DNA of 64,000 nt from CAIOYC01 sp965277345 (GTDB lineage: Bacteria; Pseudomonadota; Alphaproteobacteria; Caulobacterales; Caulobacteraceae), in the NCBI GenBank assembly GCA_965277345.1, contig CBDICI010000004.1:992001-1056000 (forward strand), read 5' to 3'. Both the position numbers and the translations under genes were made by a program. The notes beneath the pieces are model-generated. The model worked only from the letters and a program-made list of their open reading frames with translations. It did not search any database and was not told the DNA's origin. Of the stretch, positions 1 to 7,857 are shown piece by piece. Every line of letters begins with the position of its first letter. Positions within the stretch are counted from its first letter, which is position 1.

Positions 1-401
1 CAGAACAGCTCGTTGGTGACCGGGTTGTAGGTCACCGCCGCCTGGATGCCCGCCCCGCCGTCAGGGGTGGTCCGCTCCAGCGCGATGTTCACCGCGAACT
101 GCGGGATGGCGTGCAGGAAGTTGGTGGTGCCGTCCAGGGGGTCGATGATCCAGCGATGGGTCTTGTCGGTGCCCTCGATCAAGCCGCGCTCCTCGGCCAG
201 AAAGCCATAGCCGGGGCGGCCCTTGGACAGCTCCTCGATCAGGATTTCCTCCGACTTCAGATCGGCCTGGGTGACGAAATCGCCGGGACCCTTCTTGGAC
301 ACCTGCAGCTCGCCCACCTCGCCGAAGTCGCGGGCCAGGCGGCGGCCGGCCTTGCGCGCGGCGTTCATCATCACTTGCAGGAGGGCGGAGGGGGTGGTCA
401 T
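1..401 (-). CDS. Inositol monophosphatase family protein (3' end cut by window)
   Basis: This is the N-terminal 133 codons of a SuhB/IMPase-type phosphatase; the rest runs off the left edge. The start (MTTPSALLQVMMNAARKAG) and length to the active site fit the family. The metal-binding box DPLDGTTNF is intact, as is the upstream acidic residue in LAEERG. The family hydrolyses phosphate from inositol-1-phosphate or related sugar phosphates in the cytoplasm; in many proteobacteria SuhB also acts with the transcription machinery. The exact substrate cannot be read from the sequence. It is divergent from the glutathione S-transferase gene. Confidence 0.9.
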   Translation of the reverse strand, partial: MTTPSALLQVMMNAARKAGRRLARDFGEVGELQVSKKGPGDFVTQADLKSEEILIEELSKGRPGYGFLAEERGLIEGTDKTHRWIIDPLDGTTNFLHAIPQFAVNIALERTTPDGGAGIQAAVTYNPVTNELF

Positions 402-481
402 CGGGGGCGTTTAGCGCACGCGCGGCCGGAACGCGAGTAGGGAGACTTTCCCCGGTCCGGCCGAGGCCGTATCAAGGCGCC

Positions 482-1123
482 ATGAGCTACACTCTCTACT
501 GGTCGCCCGGTACGGCGAGCCTCGCGCTGCACTGGATGTTGATCGAACTCGGCGAACCGTTCGAGGCGGTGAAGGTCGATATCGAGCAGGGCGAGAACAA
601 GCGGCCCGGGTATCTGACGCTCAATCCGGCCGGGCACGTGCCGACGCTGGTGGTGGACGGCGCGGTCCATGCCGAGGTGGCGGCCATGCTGATGCTGGTG
701 GCGGAGCGCGATCCCGCGGGCCGCTTCGATGTGGAACCCGGCGCGCCGGAGCGGGCCGACTATCTGCAGCGCATGGTGTTCCTCGCCAACACCCTGCAGC
801 CTGCCTATCGCGCCTGGTTCTATCCGCATGAGCCCGCGGGGCCTGAGCATGTGGAGGCCGTGCAAGCCATGGCGCGGGTGCGGATCGAGACGGCGCTGGC
901 GCGGATGGACGCCAACCTGGCGGATGGACGCACCTACATGCTGGGCGAACGGCTCACCGCGGTCGATTTTCTGGCCACCATGCTGACGCGCTGGTCGCGC
1001 AATATGCCGAGGCCCGCCACGGCATGGCCGCATCTGAAGGCCTATGTCGACCACATGCGTGTCATGCCGTCACTCCGCGACGTCCACCGGCGAGAAGGCC
1101 TCGGCGACTGGATCGACGGGTGA
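482..1123 (+). CDS. Glutathione S-transferase family protein
   Basis: The 213-residue protein has the two-domain GST layout. Residues 1-80 form the thioredoxin-like glutathione-binding domain, starting YTLYWSPGTASLALHWML and with NPAGHVPTLVVDG, the cis-proline segment that binds glutathione. The rest is an all-helical C-terminal domain. Such proteins conjugate or reduce electrophiles in the cytoplasm; the class is not resolvable here. The stop codon overlaps the GTG start of the next gene (GTGA), suggesting translational coupling. Confidence 0.88.
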   Translation: MSYTLYWSPGTASLALHWMLIELGEPFEAVKVDIEQGENKRPGYLTLNPAGHVPTLVVDGAVHAEVAAMLMLVAERDPAGRFDVEPGAPERADYLQRMVFLANTLQPAYRAWFYPHEPAGPEHVEAVQAMARVRIETALARMDANLADGRTYMLGERLTAVDFLATMLTRWSRNMPRPATAWPHLKAYVDHMRVMPSLRDVHRREGLGDWIDG

Positions 1124-2274
1124 GGTTGGCCCTCGCCGCCGCGGCGGCCATCGTCCTTTGCACCGGCGCCAGCCGCGCCGATCCCTATGTGGAGGCCGCC
1201 GCCCGGCCGGACGCGCAGCGTTCGGCCCTGCTCGACGTGATCTTCGGCCGGCCGGGCGCGGAAGCGCGCCTGCGCGACCGGCTGACCCAGGCGCCCACGG
1301 TGGGGACCGAGCTCGGCCGGCGCGGCTGGTCGCTGCTGTGCGGCGGCGATTTCCACGCCGGTCGCTATGGCGAGGCGCTGGAGGACTGCAGCCGCGCCGT
1401 CTCCGCCGATCCGGACGGCGGCGACGGCAATACCCTGGCCATCGTGCGCCTGCTGGCCGCCCACCCGCCCACCACGGCGTCGGGCGGCGCGCGGGTGGCC
1501 GTGTCGTCTGGCGAGCATATCGCGGTGAGCGCGGGCGACTACGCCGGCTACGCCATCGCCGATACCGGCGCGCAGATCTCGGTGATGATGCAAAGCGTCG
1601 CCGCGCGGGCTCATGTCACCATCCTCGGTCGCTCGGCCAGCGTCGGCTCGACCACCGCGTCGGTGATGGGCGAGGTGGGGATCGTGCCGCAGGTCCGCCT
1701 CGGCGGCGCGACGCTGAGGGACCTGCCCGTGCTGGTGCTGCCGGACGCGTCGCTGACCCTGGCCGGGGGACAGGTGCGGCTGCCCTTCATCCTCAGCCTC
1801 TACGCCATGGCCGCGTTCGGCCGCATCGCCTGGCTCGACCATGGACGCACCCTGGCGTTTGGCGAGGCGTCGCCGCAGGTCGACGCGGGCGGCGCACCCC
1901 TGGTCTGGGACCCGTTCGGCGTCAGCGTCCCGGCCGATGGGGTGGCCGGCCGAAGGGCGGCGCATTTCGACAGCGGGGCCAACCTTTCCTATTTGCGCCA
2001 GAGTGGACTTGCGCTGATTGCGCCGGAGGAGCGGGCGGCGATCCGCGCCTCCGTCCGCCGGGTGGGCGGGGTCGGCGGCGTGCGCGACGAGGCGATCCAG
2101 ACATTGCCGCGCGCCACCCTGCACATCGCCGGCCAGACCGTCGTGCTCGCCGATGTGGACGTCGCCAGCGACACCGAAAGCGGGGAGGCGGCCCAGCTCG
2201 GCGAGGATTTCATCGCCCGCTACGGCGCCGTGGTGCTGGATTTCCACGCCATGCGCTTCTCGATCGCGCCTTAA
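1120..2274 (+). CDS. Exported retropepsin-like aspartic protease
   Basis: I place the start at the GTG in the GTGA overlap with the GST gene, giving 384 residues. A longer reading from 1024 would run inside the GST gene. The chosen start exposes a clean signal peptide ending near ASRA|DPY. Two aspartic protease signatures are present: DTGAQIS (Asp about 148) and DSGANLS (Asp about 284). The two catalytic aspartates therefore sit in one chain, as in pepsin-like double-lobed enzymes or fused retropepsins (RVP_2 type). Between them are long beta-rich, Gly/Val-rich segments. The substrate is unknown; a periplasmic location is inferred from the signal peptide. The 3' end overlaps the convergent DUF1697 gene by four bases. 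Confidence 0.75.
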   Translation: MRLALAAAAAIVLCTGASRADPYVEAAARPDAQRSALLDVIFGRPGAEARLRDRLTQAPTVGTELGRRGWSLLCGGDFHAGRYGEALEDCSRAVSADPDGGDGNTLAIVRLLAAHPPTTASGGARVAVSSGEHIAVSAGDYAGYAIADTGAQISVMMQSVAARAHVTILGRSASVGSTTASVMGEVGIVPQVRLGGATLRDLPVLVLPDASLTLAGGQVRLPFILSLYAMAAFGRIAWLDHGRTLAFGEASPQVDAGGAPLVWDPFGVSVPADGVAGRRAAHFDSGANLSYLRQSGLALIAPEERAAIRASVRRVGGVGGVRDEAIQTLPRATLHIAGQTVVLADVDVASDTESGEAAQLGEDFIARYGAVVLDFHAMRFSIAP

Positions 2275-2783
2275 AGCCCGGCCGCAAGCTCAGCCAGCTT
2301 GGCGACGGTGTTGAGATTTCGCGCCGTGCCGGTCCTGGCTGCAGGGATCTTGAGGCGGCTCCTGGCCATGCCGGCGCCGTAGTGCACATAGATTTCACGC
2401 TGGCCCAGCGCCATCGCCTCGCCCTCCACGCCAGTGGCGTGATCGAGCGCATTCATAGGCGGGGCGGTGTCGAGAAAGATGGCGACGACCCCATTCTGTG
2501 CTTCGTGTGCAAAAGGGTTGGCGCGGGCGACCGCAGCCATCTCGGCCGCTGTCCGTACCAAAACGCCCACAGGCTTCCCCGCATAAGTCTCCAACGCCCC
2601 GGCCAACGTCGCCTTTATCTCGGCTTCGGTAAGCTCGCTCTCGAACAAGGCATTACCGCTGGCGATATAGGTGCGCGTCTTCGCGAATCCTGCGGCGTCG
2701 CACATCGCCTTGAGTTCGCGCATCGCCAGCTTGCCTGTCCCCCCGACATTGACGGCGCGTAGCAGGGCGATGAAGGCCGTCAT
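2271..2783 (-). CDS. DUF1697 family protein
   Basis: The 170-residue protein opens with the family hallmark (ALLRAVNVGGTGKLAMRELK), followed by the conserved YIASGNALFES stretch and LKIPAARTGTARNLNTV near the C-terminus. DUF1697 proteins are small cytoplasmic proteins of unknown function. It is the last gene of the tsaD-NUDIX-gpsA-YciI-Rieske run, nine bases after the Rieske gene, so it is probably co-transcribed. Confidence 0.85.
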   Translation of the reverse strand: MTAFIALLRAVNVGGTGKLAMRELKAMCDAAGFAKTRTYIASGNALFESELTEAEIKATLAGALETYAGKPVGVLVRTAAEMAAVARANPFAHEAQNGVVAIFLDTAPPMNALDHATGVEGEAMALGQREIYVHYGAGMARSRLKIPAARTGTARNLNTVAKLAELAAGL

Positions 2784-2792
2784 GGGGCGAGC

Positions 2793-3158
2793 CTAGCCGG
2801 CGCCGTCTTGTTCGGCCACCGCCACCAGCCCATCGACCACCGTCACCGGCCAGGATGGCAGCGTGCGCCCTGGACACGGGCCGGCGAGGCACAGCCCATC
2901 CTCGAGCCGGAACAGGGCGCCGTGGGTGGAGCAGAGGATATGCCCCCCGTCGCGGGTCAGATAGCGGTCGTCGCCCAGCGTCAGGGGCGTGCCGATGTGG
3001 GGACAACGGTCGAGGTAACCGATGACCTCCTCGCCCCGCCGCACCACGAAGCCGCGAAACATCCTCTCGCCGGTCCAGACGGTGAAGCCCTTGGCGCCCG
3101 GGTTCGGGATCTCGTCCAGCCGGCAGAGCGTGGCGCCGGGCGCCGGGCCGTCCGTCAA
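2793..3158 (-). CDS. Rieske [2Fe-2S] ferredoxin-like protein
   Basis: The 121-residue protein is a single Rieske domain. The cluster ligands are visible as Cys52-Pro-His54 and Cys76-Ser-Thr-His79, with the expected spacing. No membrane anchor or oxygenase catalytic domain is attached, so it is a soluble electron carrier or small redox subunit (NirD/assimilatory-type or BphF-like) with no oxygenase partner next to it. Its start overlaps the YciI stop by four bases (ATGA). Confidence 0.88.
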   Translation of the reverse strand: MTDGPAPGATLCRLDEIPNPGAKGFTVWTGERMFRGFVVRRGEEVIGYLDRCPHIGTPLTLGDDRYLTRDGGHILCSTHGALFRLEDGLCLAGPCPGRTLPSWPVTVVDGLVAVAEQDGAG

Positions 3159-3445
3159 CCCTCGTAGCCCTGGATGGCGCCGATGGACATGCGCCAGGGG
3201 CGCAGCGTGGTGGTCTCGAACAGGCCGGCCTTGGTATAGGGGTCGTTGTCGAGCTTGGCCTTGGCCGCTTCCAGGTTCTCGGCCTCGATGATCATGGCCG
3301 AGCCCATGGGATCGCCGCGTTCGTCCAGGATAGGGCCGCCCAGCCGCACATAGGTCTTGGCGTACTCCAGGTGTTCGGGCCGGACGTGCATCCGGGTCTG
3401 CAGGCCGCCAGGCTTATCCAGACCGATGAAGTGGAACAGCGCCAT
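3155..3445 (-). CDS. YciI-like protein
   Basis: The 96-residue protein has the YCII fold pattern: an N-terminal FHFIGLDKPGG, then a conserved His in RPEHLEYAK and GPILDERGDPMGSAMI. YciI proteins are small dimeric proteins with a His-Asp pair and a mostly unknown enzymatic role. It abuts the gpsA stop directly and overlaps the following Rieske gene, in an operon with gpsA. Confidence 0.88.
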   Translation of the reverse strand: MALFHFIGLDKPGGLQTRMHVRPEHLEYAKTYVRLGGPILDERGDPMGSAMIIEAENLEAAKAKLDNDPYTKAGLFETTTLRPWRMSIGAIQGYEG

Positions 3446-4441
3446 CTAGACCTCGCTCTTGAGCGGACGCGACAACAGGCCGGCGATGGCGGCGTCCACC
3501 TCCAGCCTACCGCACAACACCGCGTTCACCGCTTGGCAGATCGGCATCTCCACGCCGAATTTTTCCGCGAGCGCCACGACCGCGGGGGCGGAGGCGACGC
3601 CTTCGGCCACCGACAGCTTGCCGGCCAGCGCTTCTTCCAGGCTCTGGCCGCCGCCGAGCGCCAGGCCCACGGACATGTTGCGCGACTGCGGCGAAGAGCA
3701 GGTGAGGACCAGATCGCCCAATCCGCACAGCCCCGCCACCGTCTCCGCCTGCCCGCCCAGCGCCACCGCCAGCCGGGTCAGTTCGGCAAAGCCACGGGTG
3801 ATGAGCGCCGCGTGGGCCGAGCGGCCCATGCCCTTGCCCTCGGAGATGCCGCAGGCGATGGCGAGGACGTTCTTCACCGCCCCGCCGGCCTCGGCCCCGA
3901 TCAGGTCGGTGGAGGCGTAGGGCCGGAACAGCAACCCCGCCAGCGCCTCGGCGATGCGCTCGGCGCAGTGGTCCTCGGCGCAGGCGAGCGTCACCGCCGT
4001 GGGCAGTCCGCGCGCCACCTCCCCGGCGAAGCTCGGGCCGGACAGCACGGCGATGGTGCGGCCGGGGAGCACCTCTCCCGCCACCTCGGTCATCAGCTTC
4101 AACGAGCCCTGCTCCACCCCCTTGGCGCAGAGGACGATGGGCGCCTCGGCGGGGGCGTGCGGCGCGAAGGCGGCCAGTGCGGCGCGCATGTGCTGGGCGG
4201 GCGGGACCGCCAGGATCAGGTCACAGACGGCGAGATCGGCGAAGTCGCCGGTGGCGTGAATAACGGGGTCGAGCGGGACGCCGGGCAGGAACAGCGTGTT
4301 CTCATGATCGGCGGCGATGGAAGCCTGCACCTCGATCTCGCGCGCCCACAGCGCGACCTCGCGTCCTGCGCGGGCGCAGACCTGCGCCAGCGCGGTACCC
4401 CAGGCGCCCGCCCCGATCACGCCGACCCGGTCAAAACTCAT
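3446..4441 (-). CDS. gpsA: Glycerol-3-phosphate dehydrogenase [NAD(P)+]
   Basis: The 331-residue length is normal for GpsA. The N-terminal Rossmann motif VGVIGAGAWGTALAQ binds NAD(P)H. The conserved LSGPSFAGEVARGLPTAV and the catalytic-lysine segment GAVKNVLAIACGISEG are present. The enzyme reduces dihydroxyacetone phosphate to sn-glycerol-3-phosphate for phospholipid synthesis in the cytoplasm. The NUDIX gene upstream ends within its start (ATGA overlap). Confidence 0.97.
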   Translation of the reverse strand: MSFDRVGVIGAGAWGTALAQVCARAGREVALWAREIEVQASIAADHENTLFLPGVPLDPVIHATGDFADLAVCDLILAVPPAQHMRAALAAFAPHAPAEAPIVLCAKGVEQGSLKLMTEVAGEVLPGRTIAVLSGPSFAGEVARGLPTAVTLACAEDHCAERIAEALAGLLFRPYASTDLIGAEAGGAVKNVLAIACGISEGKGMGRSAHAALITRGFAELTRLAVALGGQAETVAGLCGLGDLVLTCSSPQSRNMSVGLALGGGQSLEEALAGKLSVAEGVASAPAVVALAEKFGVEMPICQAVNAVLCGRLEVDAAIAGLLSRPLKSEV

Positions 4442-4989
4442 TCGCGCGCCTGCAGATGGTCGATGGCGGCGAACACCGCAGCCACCTGCAGCCCGTGGAT
4501 CAGCGCGCCAGAGCGGATGGCCTCCACGACGGCCGACGGCGAGATCATCACAAGGTCGAGCTTTTCGGTCTCGTGCGCCATGGGTTCAGCCACCTTCTCA
4601 CAGTTGGTGAACAGGGTGACGTGGAACCAGTTCCGCTGGGTGGCCGGGTTGGGTCGCACCTTGAGGATGCGCCCACCCTGCACGCCCCGATAGCCCGTCT
4701 CTTCCAGGAGTTCCCTTGCCGCCGCCTGCTCGGCGTGCTCGCCGGGATCGACCACGCCGCCGGCGAACTCCAGCGACAGCGCCTGCGCGCCCTGGCGCCA
4801 CTGGCGGGCCATGACAAACCGACCGTCCGCCGCCACCGCCGCGGCGACCGACCAGTCGGTGTAATGCAGCACGGTATAGTCATCGACGACGGCGCCGGAC
4901 GGTGTGCGGCAGGTCTCCTCCCGCGCATCGAGCCAGCGGGTCTTCACCAGCGACCGTTCGGCCAGAACCTGCCACGGCCCGACACTCAT
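4438..4989 (-). CDS. NUDIX hydrolase (ADP-ribose pyrophosphatase-like)
   Basis: The 183-residue protein carries a full Nudix box: GGVVDPGEHAEQAAARELLE followed directly by ETGY. It hydrolyses a nucleoside diphosphate linked to another moiety. Length and layout resemble ADP-sugar pyrophosphatases, but the substrate is not certain. Its start overlaps the tsaD stop (GTGCC...ATGA arrangement), so it is the second gene of the tsaD operon. Confidence 0.9.
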   Translation of the reverse strand: MSVGPWQVLAERSLVKTRWLDAREETCRTPSGAVVDDYTVLHYTDWSVAAAVAADGRFVMARQWRQGAQALSLEFAGGVVDPGEHAEQAAARELLEETGYRGVQGGRILKVRPNPATQRNWFHVTLFTNCEKVAEPMAHETEKLDLVMISPSAVVEAIRSGALIHGLQVAAVFAAIDHLQARE

Positions 4990-6092
4990 GCCTTGGCGCC
5001 CTTGCGGCCGGGCTTGTGGATCGGCGCGTCGCGGGCGGCGGCCGGGTCAAGCGGCCAGCGCGGCCGGGCGGGGGCGTCCAGGCCGTCGATCAGGCCAGCG
5101 CGGAGCCGTTCGGCCCCCACCAGGGCGATCATGGCGGCGTTGTCGGTGCAGTATTCCAGCGGCGGCGCGGTGAAGCGGAAGCCGCGCGCCACCGCGGTCT
5201 CCTCCAGCCGGGCGCGGACGGTGCGGTTGGCGGCCACGCCCCCGGCGACCGCGAACAGGCGGCCCTCGCCCCCCAGCTGGTCCATATAGCGGTCCATGGC
5301 GCGGGCGGAGCGTTCGCAGAGCTGGCGGGCGATGGCGCCCTGCACCGCGGCGGCAAGGTCGCGGCGGTCCTTGTCGGTGCGCACGGCGCTGTCGGCCAGC
5401 CGCGCGGCCGCGGTCTTCAGGCCGGAAAAGGAGAAGTCGCAATCCTTCCGGTCCAGCAGGGCGCGGGGCAGGGCGAACCGGGTCGCGTCGCCGCCCTCGG
5501 CCAGCCGCTCCAGCGCCGGGCCGCCGGGATAGTCGAGGCCGAGGTGGGCGGCGATCTTGTCGAACGCCTCGCCCGCCGCGTCGTCGATGGTGGAGCCCAG
5601 CCGTATGGCGCGGCCCACGCCCTCCACGCTCAGCAATTGGCAATGCCCGCCCGAGACCAGCAGTAGCAGGAACGGATAGGGCGCCGGGGTCTGGCCCAGC
5701 CGTACCGACAGGGCATGTCCCTCCAGGTGATTGACGGCGACCAGCGGCAGGCCGCGCGCCAGCGCCAGCCCCTTGGCGGCGGACAGGCCCACCATCACCC
5801 CGCCGATCAGGCCCGGGCCGGCGGTGGCGGCGATACCACTCAGGTCCCCGAAGCCCAGGCCGGCCTCCGCCATCGCCCGCGCGATCACGCCGTCGATCAG
5901 CTCCACATGCGCCCGCGCCGCCACCTCCGGCACCACCCCGCCATAGGGGGCGTGGGCGGCGATCTGGCTGGCGACCACGTTGGAGGTCACCTCCACCCGT
6001 TCGCCCTCCAGCCGCACGACCGCCGCCGCGGTCTCGTCGCAACTGGTCTCGATGCCGAGGACGACAAGGGCGGGGGGGAGCGAAGCGGACAC
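4986..6092 (-). CDS. tsaD: tRNA N6-threonylcarbamoyladenosine transferase TsaD
   Basis: TsaD transfers the threonylcarbamoyl group to A37 of ANN-reading tRNAs together with TsaB and TsaE. The core begins VVLGIETSCDETAAAVV, and the metal-binding HLEGH motif (VNHLEGHALSVR) is intact, as are LLVSGGHCQL and FSFSGLKTA. I choose the GTG at 6092, which gives 368 residues. The open frame upstream extends 29 codons toward the divergent hem region but shows no family similarity. It is the promoter-proximal gene of a six-gene minus-strand operon. Confidence 0.95.
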   Translation of the reverse strand: MSASLPPALVVLGIETSCDETAAAVVRLEGERVEVTSNVVASQIAAHAPYGGVVPEVAARAHVELIDGVIARAMAEAGLGFGDLSGIAATAGPGLIGGVMVGLSAAKGLALARGLPLVAVNHLEGHALSVRLGQTPAPYPFLLLLVSGGHCQLLSVEGVGRAIRLGSTIDDAAGEAFDKIAAHLGLDYPGGPALERLAEGGDATRFALPRALLDRKDCDFSFSGLKTAAARLADSAVRTDKDRRDLAAAVQGAIARQLCERSARAMDRYMDQLGGEGRLFAVAGGVAANRTVRARLEETAVARGFRFTAPPLEYCTDNAAMIALVGAERLRAGLIDGLDAPARPRWPLDPAAARDAPIHKPGRKGAKA

Positions 6093-6173
6093 GGAGGCTC
6101 GTCGTTGCGAAGTGTGACGCCCTGTTATAGCGAGACGCCAGGTTCCACCCGACGTAGCGCCCGCATCCCCGCC

Positions 6174-6242
6174 ATGCAACCGGCCCGCTCCCCCATCCGC
6201 CTCGGCGCCCGCCCCACCGGTGGAAGCCGGCCGCGGCTGTGA
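6174..6242 (+). pseudogene. hemC: Apparent hemC remnant (22-codon ORF)
   Basis: This ORF reads MQPARSPIRLGARPTGGSRP and two more residues before a TGA that overlaps the GTG start of hemD (GTGA). The segment PIRLGARP resembles the usual N-terminus of porphobilinogen deaminase (IRIGTR/GARGSPLA type). hemC commonly lies exactly here, divergent from tsaD and upstream of hemD, in alphaproteobacteria. The remaining roughly 290 codons are absent. I infer an internal deletion that joins the first codons of hemC to its last few. An assembly error or a coincidental leader ORF is possible. Confidence 0.45.
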
Positions 6243-6952
6243 GCGAGCCCCCCCTTGTCTGGATCACCCGCGCCGAGCCCGGCGCATCGGCCACCGCCGC
6301 CCGCATCCAGGCGATCGGCTTTCGGCCGCTGGTGTCGCCGCTGCTCACCGTGCGGTCGCTTCCTGCCGAACTCGATCTCACCGGCGTCGCCGCCCTGGCC
6401 TTCACCTCTACCAACGGGGTCAGGGCCTTTGCCGCGCGTGAGCCGGAACGGGGCCTGCCGGTCTTCGCCGTCGGCGACACCACCGCCAAGGCGGCGCGGC
6501 TGGCGGGGTTCGCCGCGGTCCAGTCCGCCAACGGCGACGTGATCGATCTGTGCCGCCTGATCGTTGCCGCCAAGCCGGAGGGACTGATCCTTAACCCCGG
6601 CGGCCGGGAGCGGGCCGGCGACATGGTCGGTTATCTCAGCCGCCATGGCTTGCCCGCCCGCGCGGTCGCGCTCTACGACACCCCCGCGGCCGAAACCCTG
6701 CCGGAGGCGGCGTTGGAGGCGCGGGCGGTGGACGCGGTTCTTCTCCATTCCCCCCGGGGCGCGACGATTCTGGCCGCGAGGACGGCGCCGTTCGACCTGT
6801 CGGAGATGACGGCGTTCGGCTTCTCCGCCCATTGCCTGCGGCCCTTGCGGACACTCGGCTTCGCCAAGCTGGTGAAGGCGGAGCGCCCCCGCGAGGATGC
6901 GCTGCTGGATGCGCTCCTGGCCACCCTTGGCAATCCGCCCCACGGCCGCTAA
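6239..6952 (+). CDS. hemD: Uroporphyrinogen-III synthase
   Basis: The 237-residue protein has the HemD pattern: WITRAEPGASATAARI at the start, AFTSTNGVRAF, VFAVGDTTAKAARLAGF, then in the second half ALYDTPAAETLP and LLHSPRGATIL. It cyclises hydroxymethylbilane with inversion of ring D to uroporphyrinogen III in tetrapyrrole synthesis. The GTG start overlaps the stop of the upstream hemC-like remnant. HemC, which makes its substrate, is missing from the expected adjacent position. Confidence 0.9.
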   Translation: MSEPPLVWITRAEPGASATAARIQAIGFRPLVSPLLTVRSLPAELDLTGVAALAFTSTNGVRAFAAREPERGLPVFAVGDTTAKAARLAGFAAVQSANGDVIDLCRLIVAAKPEGLILNPGGRERAGDMVGYLSRHGLPARAVALYDTPAAETLPEAALEARAVDAVLLHSPRGATILAARTAPFDLSEMTAFGFSAHCLRPLRTLGFAKLVKAERPREDALLDALLATLGNPPHGR

Positions 6953-6982
6953 AGAGCGCGCGCCCGGATAGCCTTACCAAGG

Positions 6983-7058
6983 GCCGCCTTAGCTCAGCCG
7001 GTAGAGCGGCGCATTCGTAATGCGTAGGTCAGGTGTTCGAGTCACCTAGGCGGCACCA
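6983..7058 (+). tRNA. tRNA-Thr (anticodon CGT)
   Basis: This is a 76-base cloverleaf with CCA encoded. The acceptor arm GCCGCCT pairs with AGGCGGC, the D arm holds AGCTCAGCCGGTAGAGC, and the anticodon stem GCGCA/TGCGT encloses the loop TTCGTAA with anticodon CGT. The T arm contains GGTTCGA-like GTGTTCGAGTCAC. The gene lies between hemD and the convergent DUF1365 gene. Confidence 0.96.
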
Positions 7059-7077
7059 TTCCTGGATCGTCAGCGCG

Positions 7078-7857
7078 CTAACGGGCGGGGCCGATGGTTA
7101 CCGGTTCCGTCGGCGCCGGGGGACGGGTCCGAAGCTTCATCCCCTTGAGACCGAGCCTCAACGCCTCCCAATGGATGGCGACGACGACCTTCAGCATCAG
7201 TAAGGGCTGGGCCAGGGCGGCGCGGAGCAGGCTGGCGTCGTTGATGTCTTCGCGGCGGCCGTGGAAGGCGGCGGTGAGGACACGGCCTTCGGCGTCATCG
7301 ACCTCGATGTCGACCGACAGCGGGCTGTGGGCTTCCGGCCCGGGCGGGCGGAGGCGAAAGCGGTAGTGCAGCGCCATGTCCATGAAGGGCGAGACGTAGA
7401 ACCGCTTGTCGCTGGCGTTATGGATGCGCCCGTTGTCGACTTCCGCGTGCAGCAGATAGCTGTGGCGCTGGCCGAAGGTGTTGTTTACCTCGTACAGGAT
7501 CGCCATGGGCGCACCGTCGCCGGGCGGGTGGCAGTAGTAGAGCGTCAACGGGTTGAACACCCGGCCGAAGAGGCGCGGCATACATAGCACGCGGATCGGC
7601 CCCCCGGCCGGCAGACCGGCACGGATCAGATGCGCTTCCACCTGGGTGCGCAACGGCGTTGTCGAACCATCGCCATGGTCGCGGTCGTTGAAGGTTAGAA
7701 TGCGGGATCTATTGTAGCCGAACCAGCGGGAGGTGCGGTCCAGCTCCGCCGCCTCGTCGAGGTCGAGCATCAACATCAGAATGGTGTAGCGCAGGAAGTG
7801 CTCCACGGGCTTGAAGCGCCGATGCCAGGTTTCGCCGGGATAGAGGGCGGAGATCAT
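7078..7857 (-). CDS. DUF1365 family protein
   Basis: I start at the ATG whose ATGA overlaps the flavin oxidase stop, giving 259 residues (MISALYPGETWHRRFKP). An upstream 22-codon extension lies inside the oxidase gene. DUF1365 hallmarks are visible: FGYNRSRILTF, RVLCMPRLFGRVFNPLTLYY, EVNNTFGQRHSYLL and the F-Y-V-SPFMDM region. The family is routinely encoded beside flavin amine oxidases and Cfa-type methyltransferases. It is thought to act in fatty-acid or lipid modification, but no reaction is proven that I can cite. Confidence 0.9.
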   Translation of the reverse strand: MISALYPGETWHRRFKPVEHFLRYTILMLMLDLDEAAELDRTSRWFGYNRSRILTFNDRDHGDGSTTPLRTQVEAHLIRAGLPAGGPIRVLCMPRLFGRVFNPLTLYYCHPPGDGAPMAILYEVNNTFGQRHSYLLHAEVDNGRIHNASDKRFYVSPFMDMALHYRFRLRPPGPEAHSPLSVDIEVDDAEGRVLTAAFHGRREDINDASLLRAALAQPLLMLKVVVAIHWEALRLGLKGMKLRTRPPAPTEPVTIGPAR

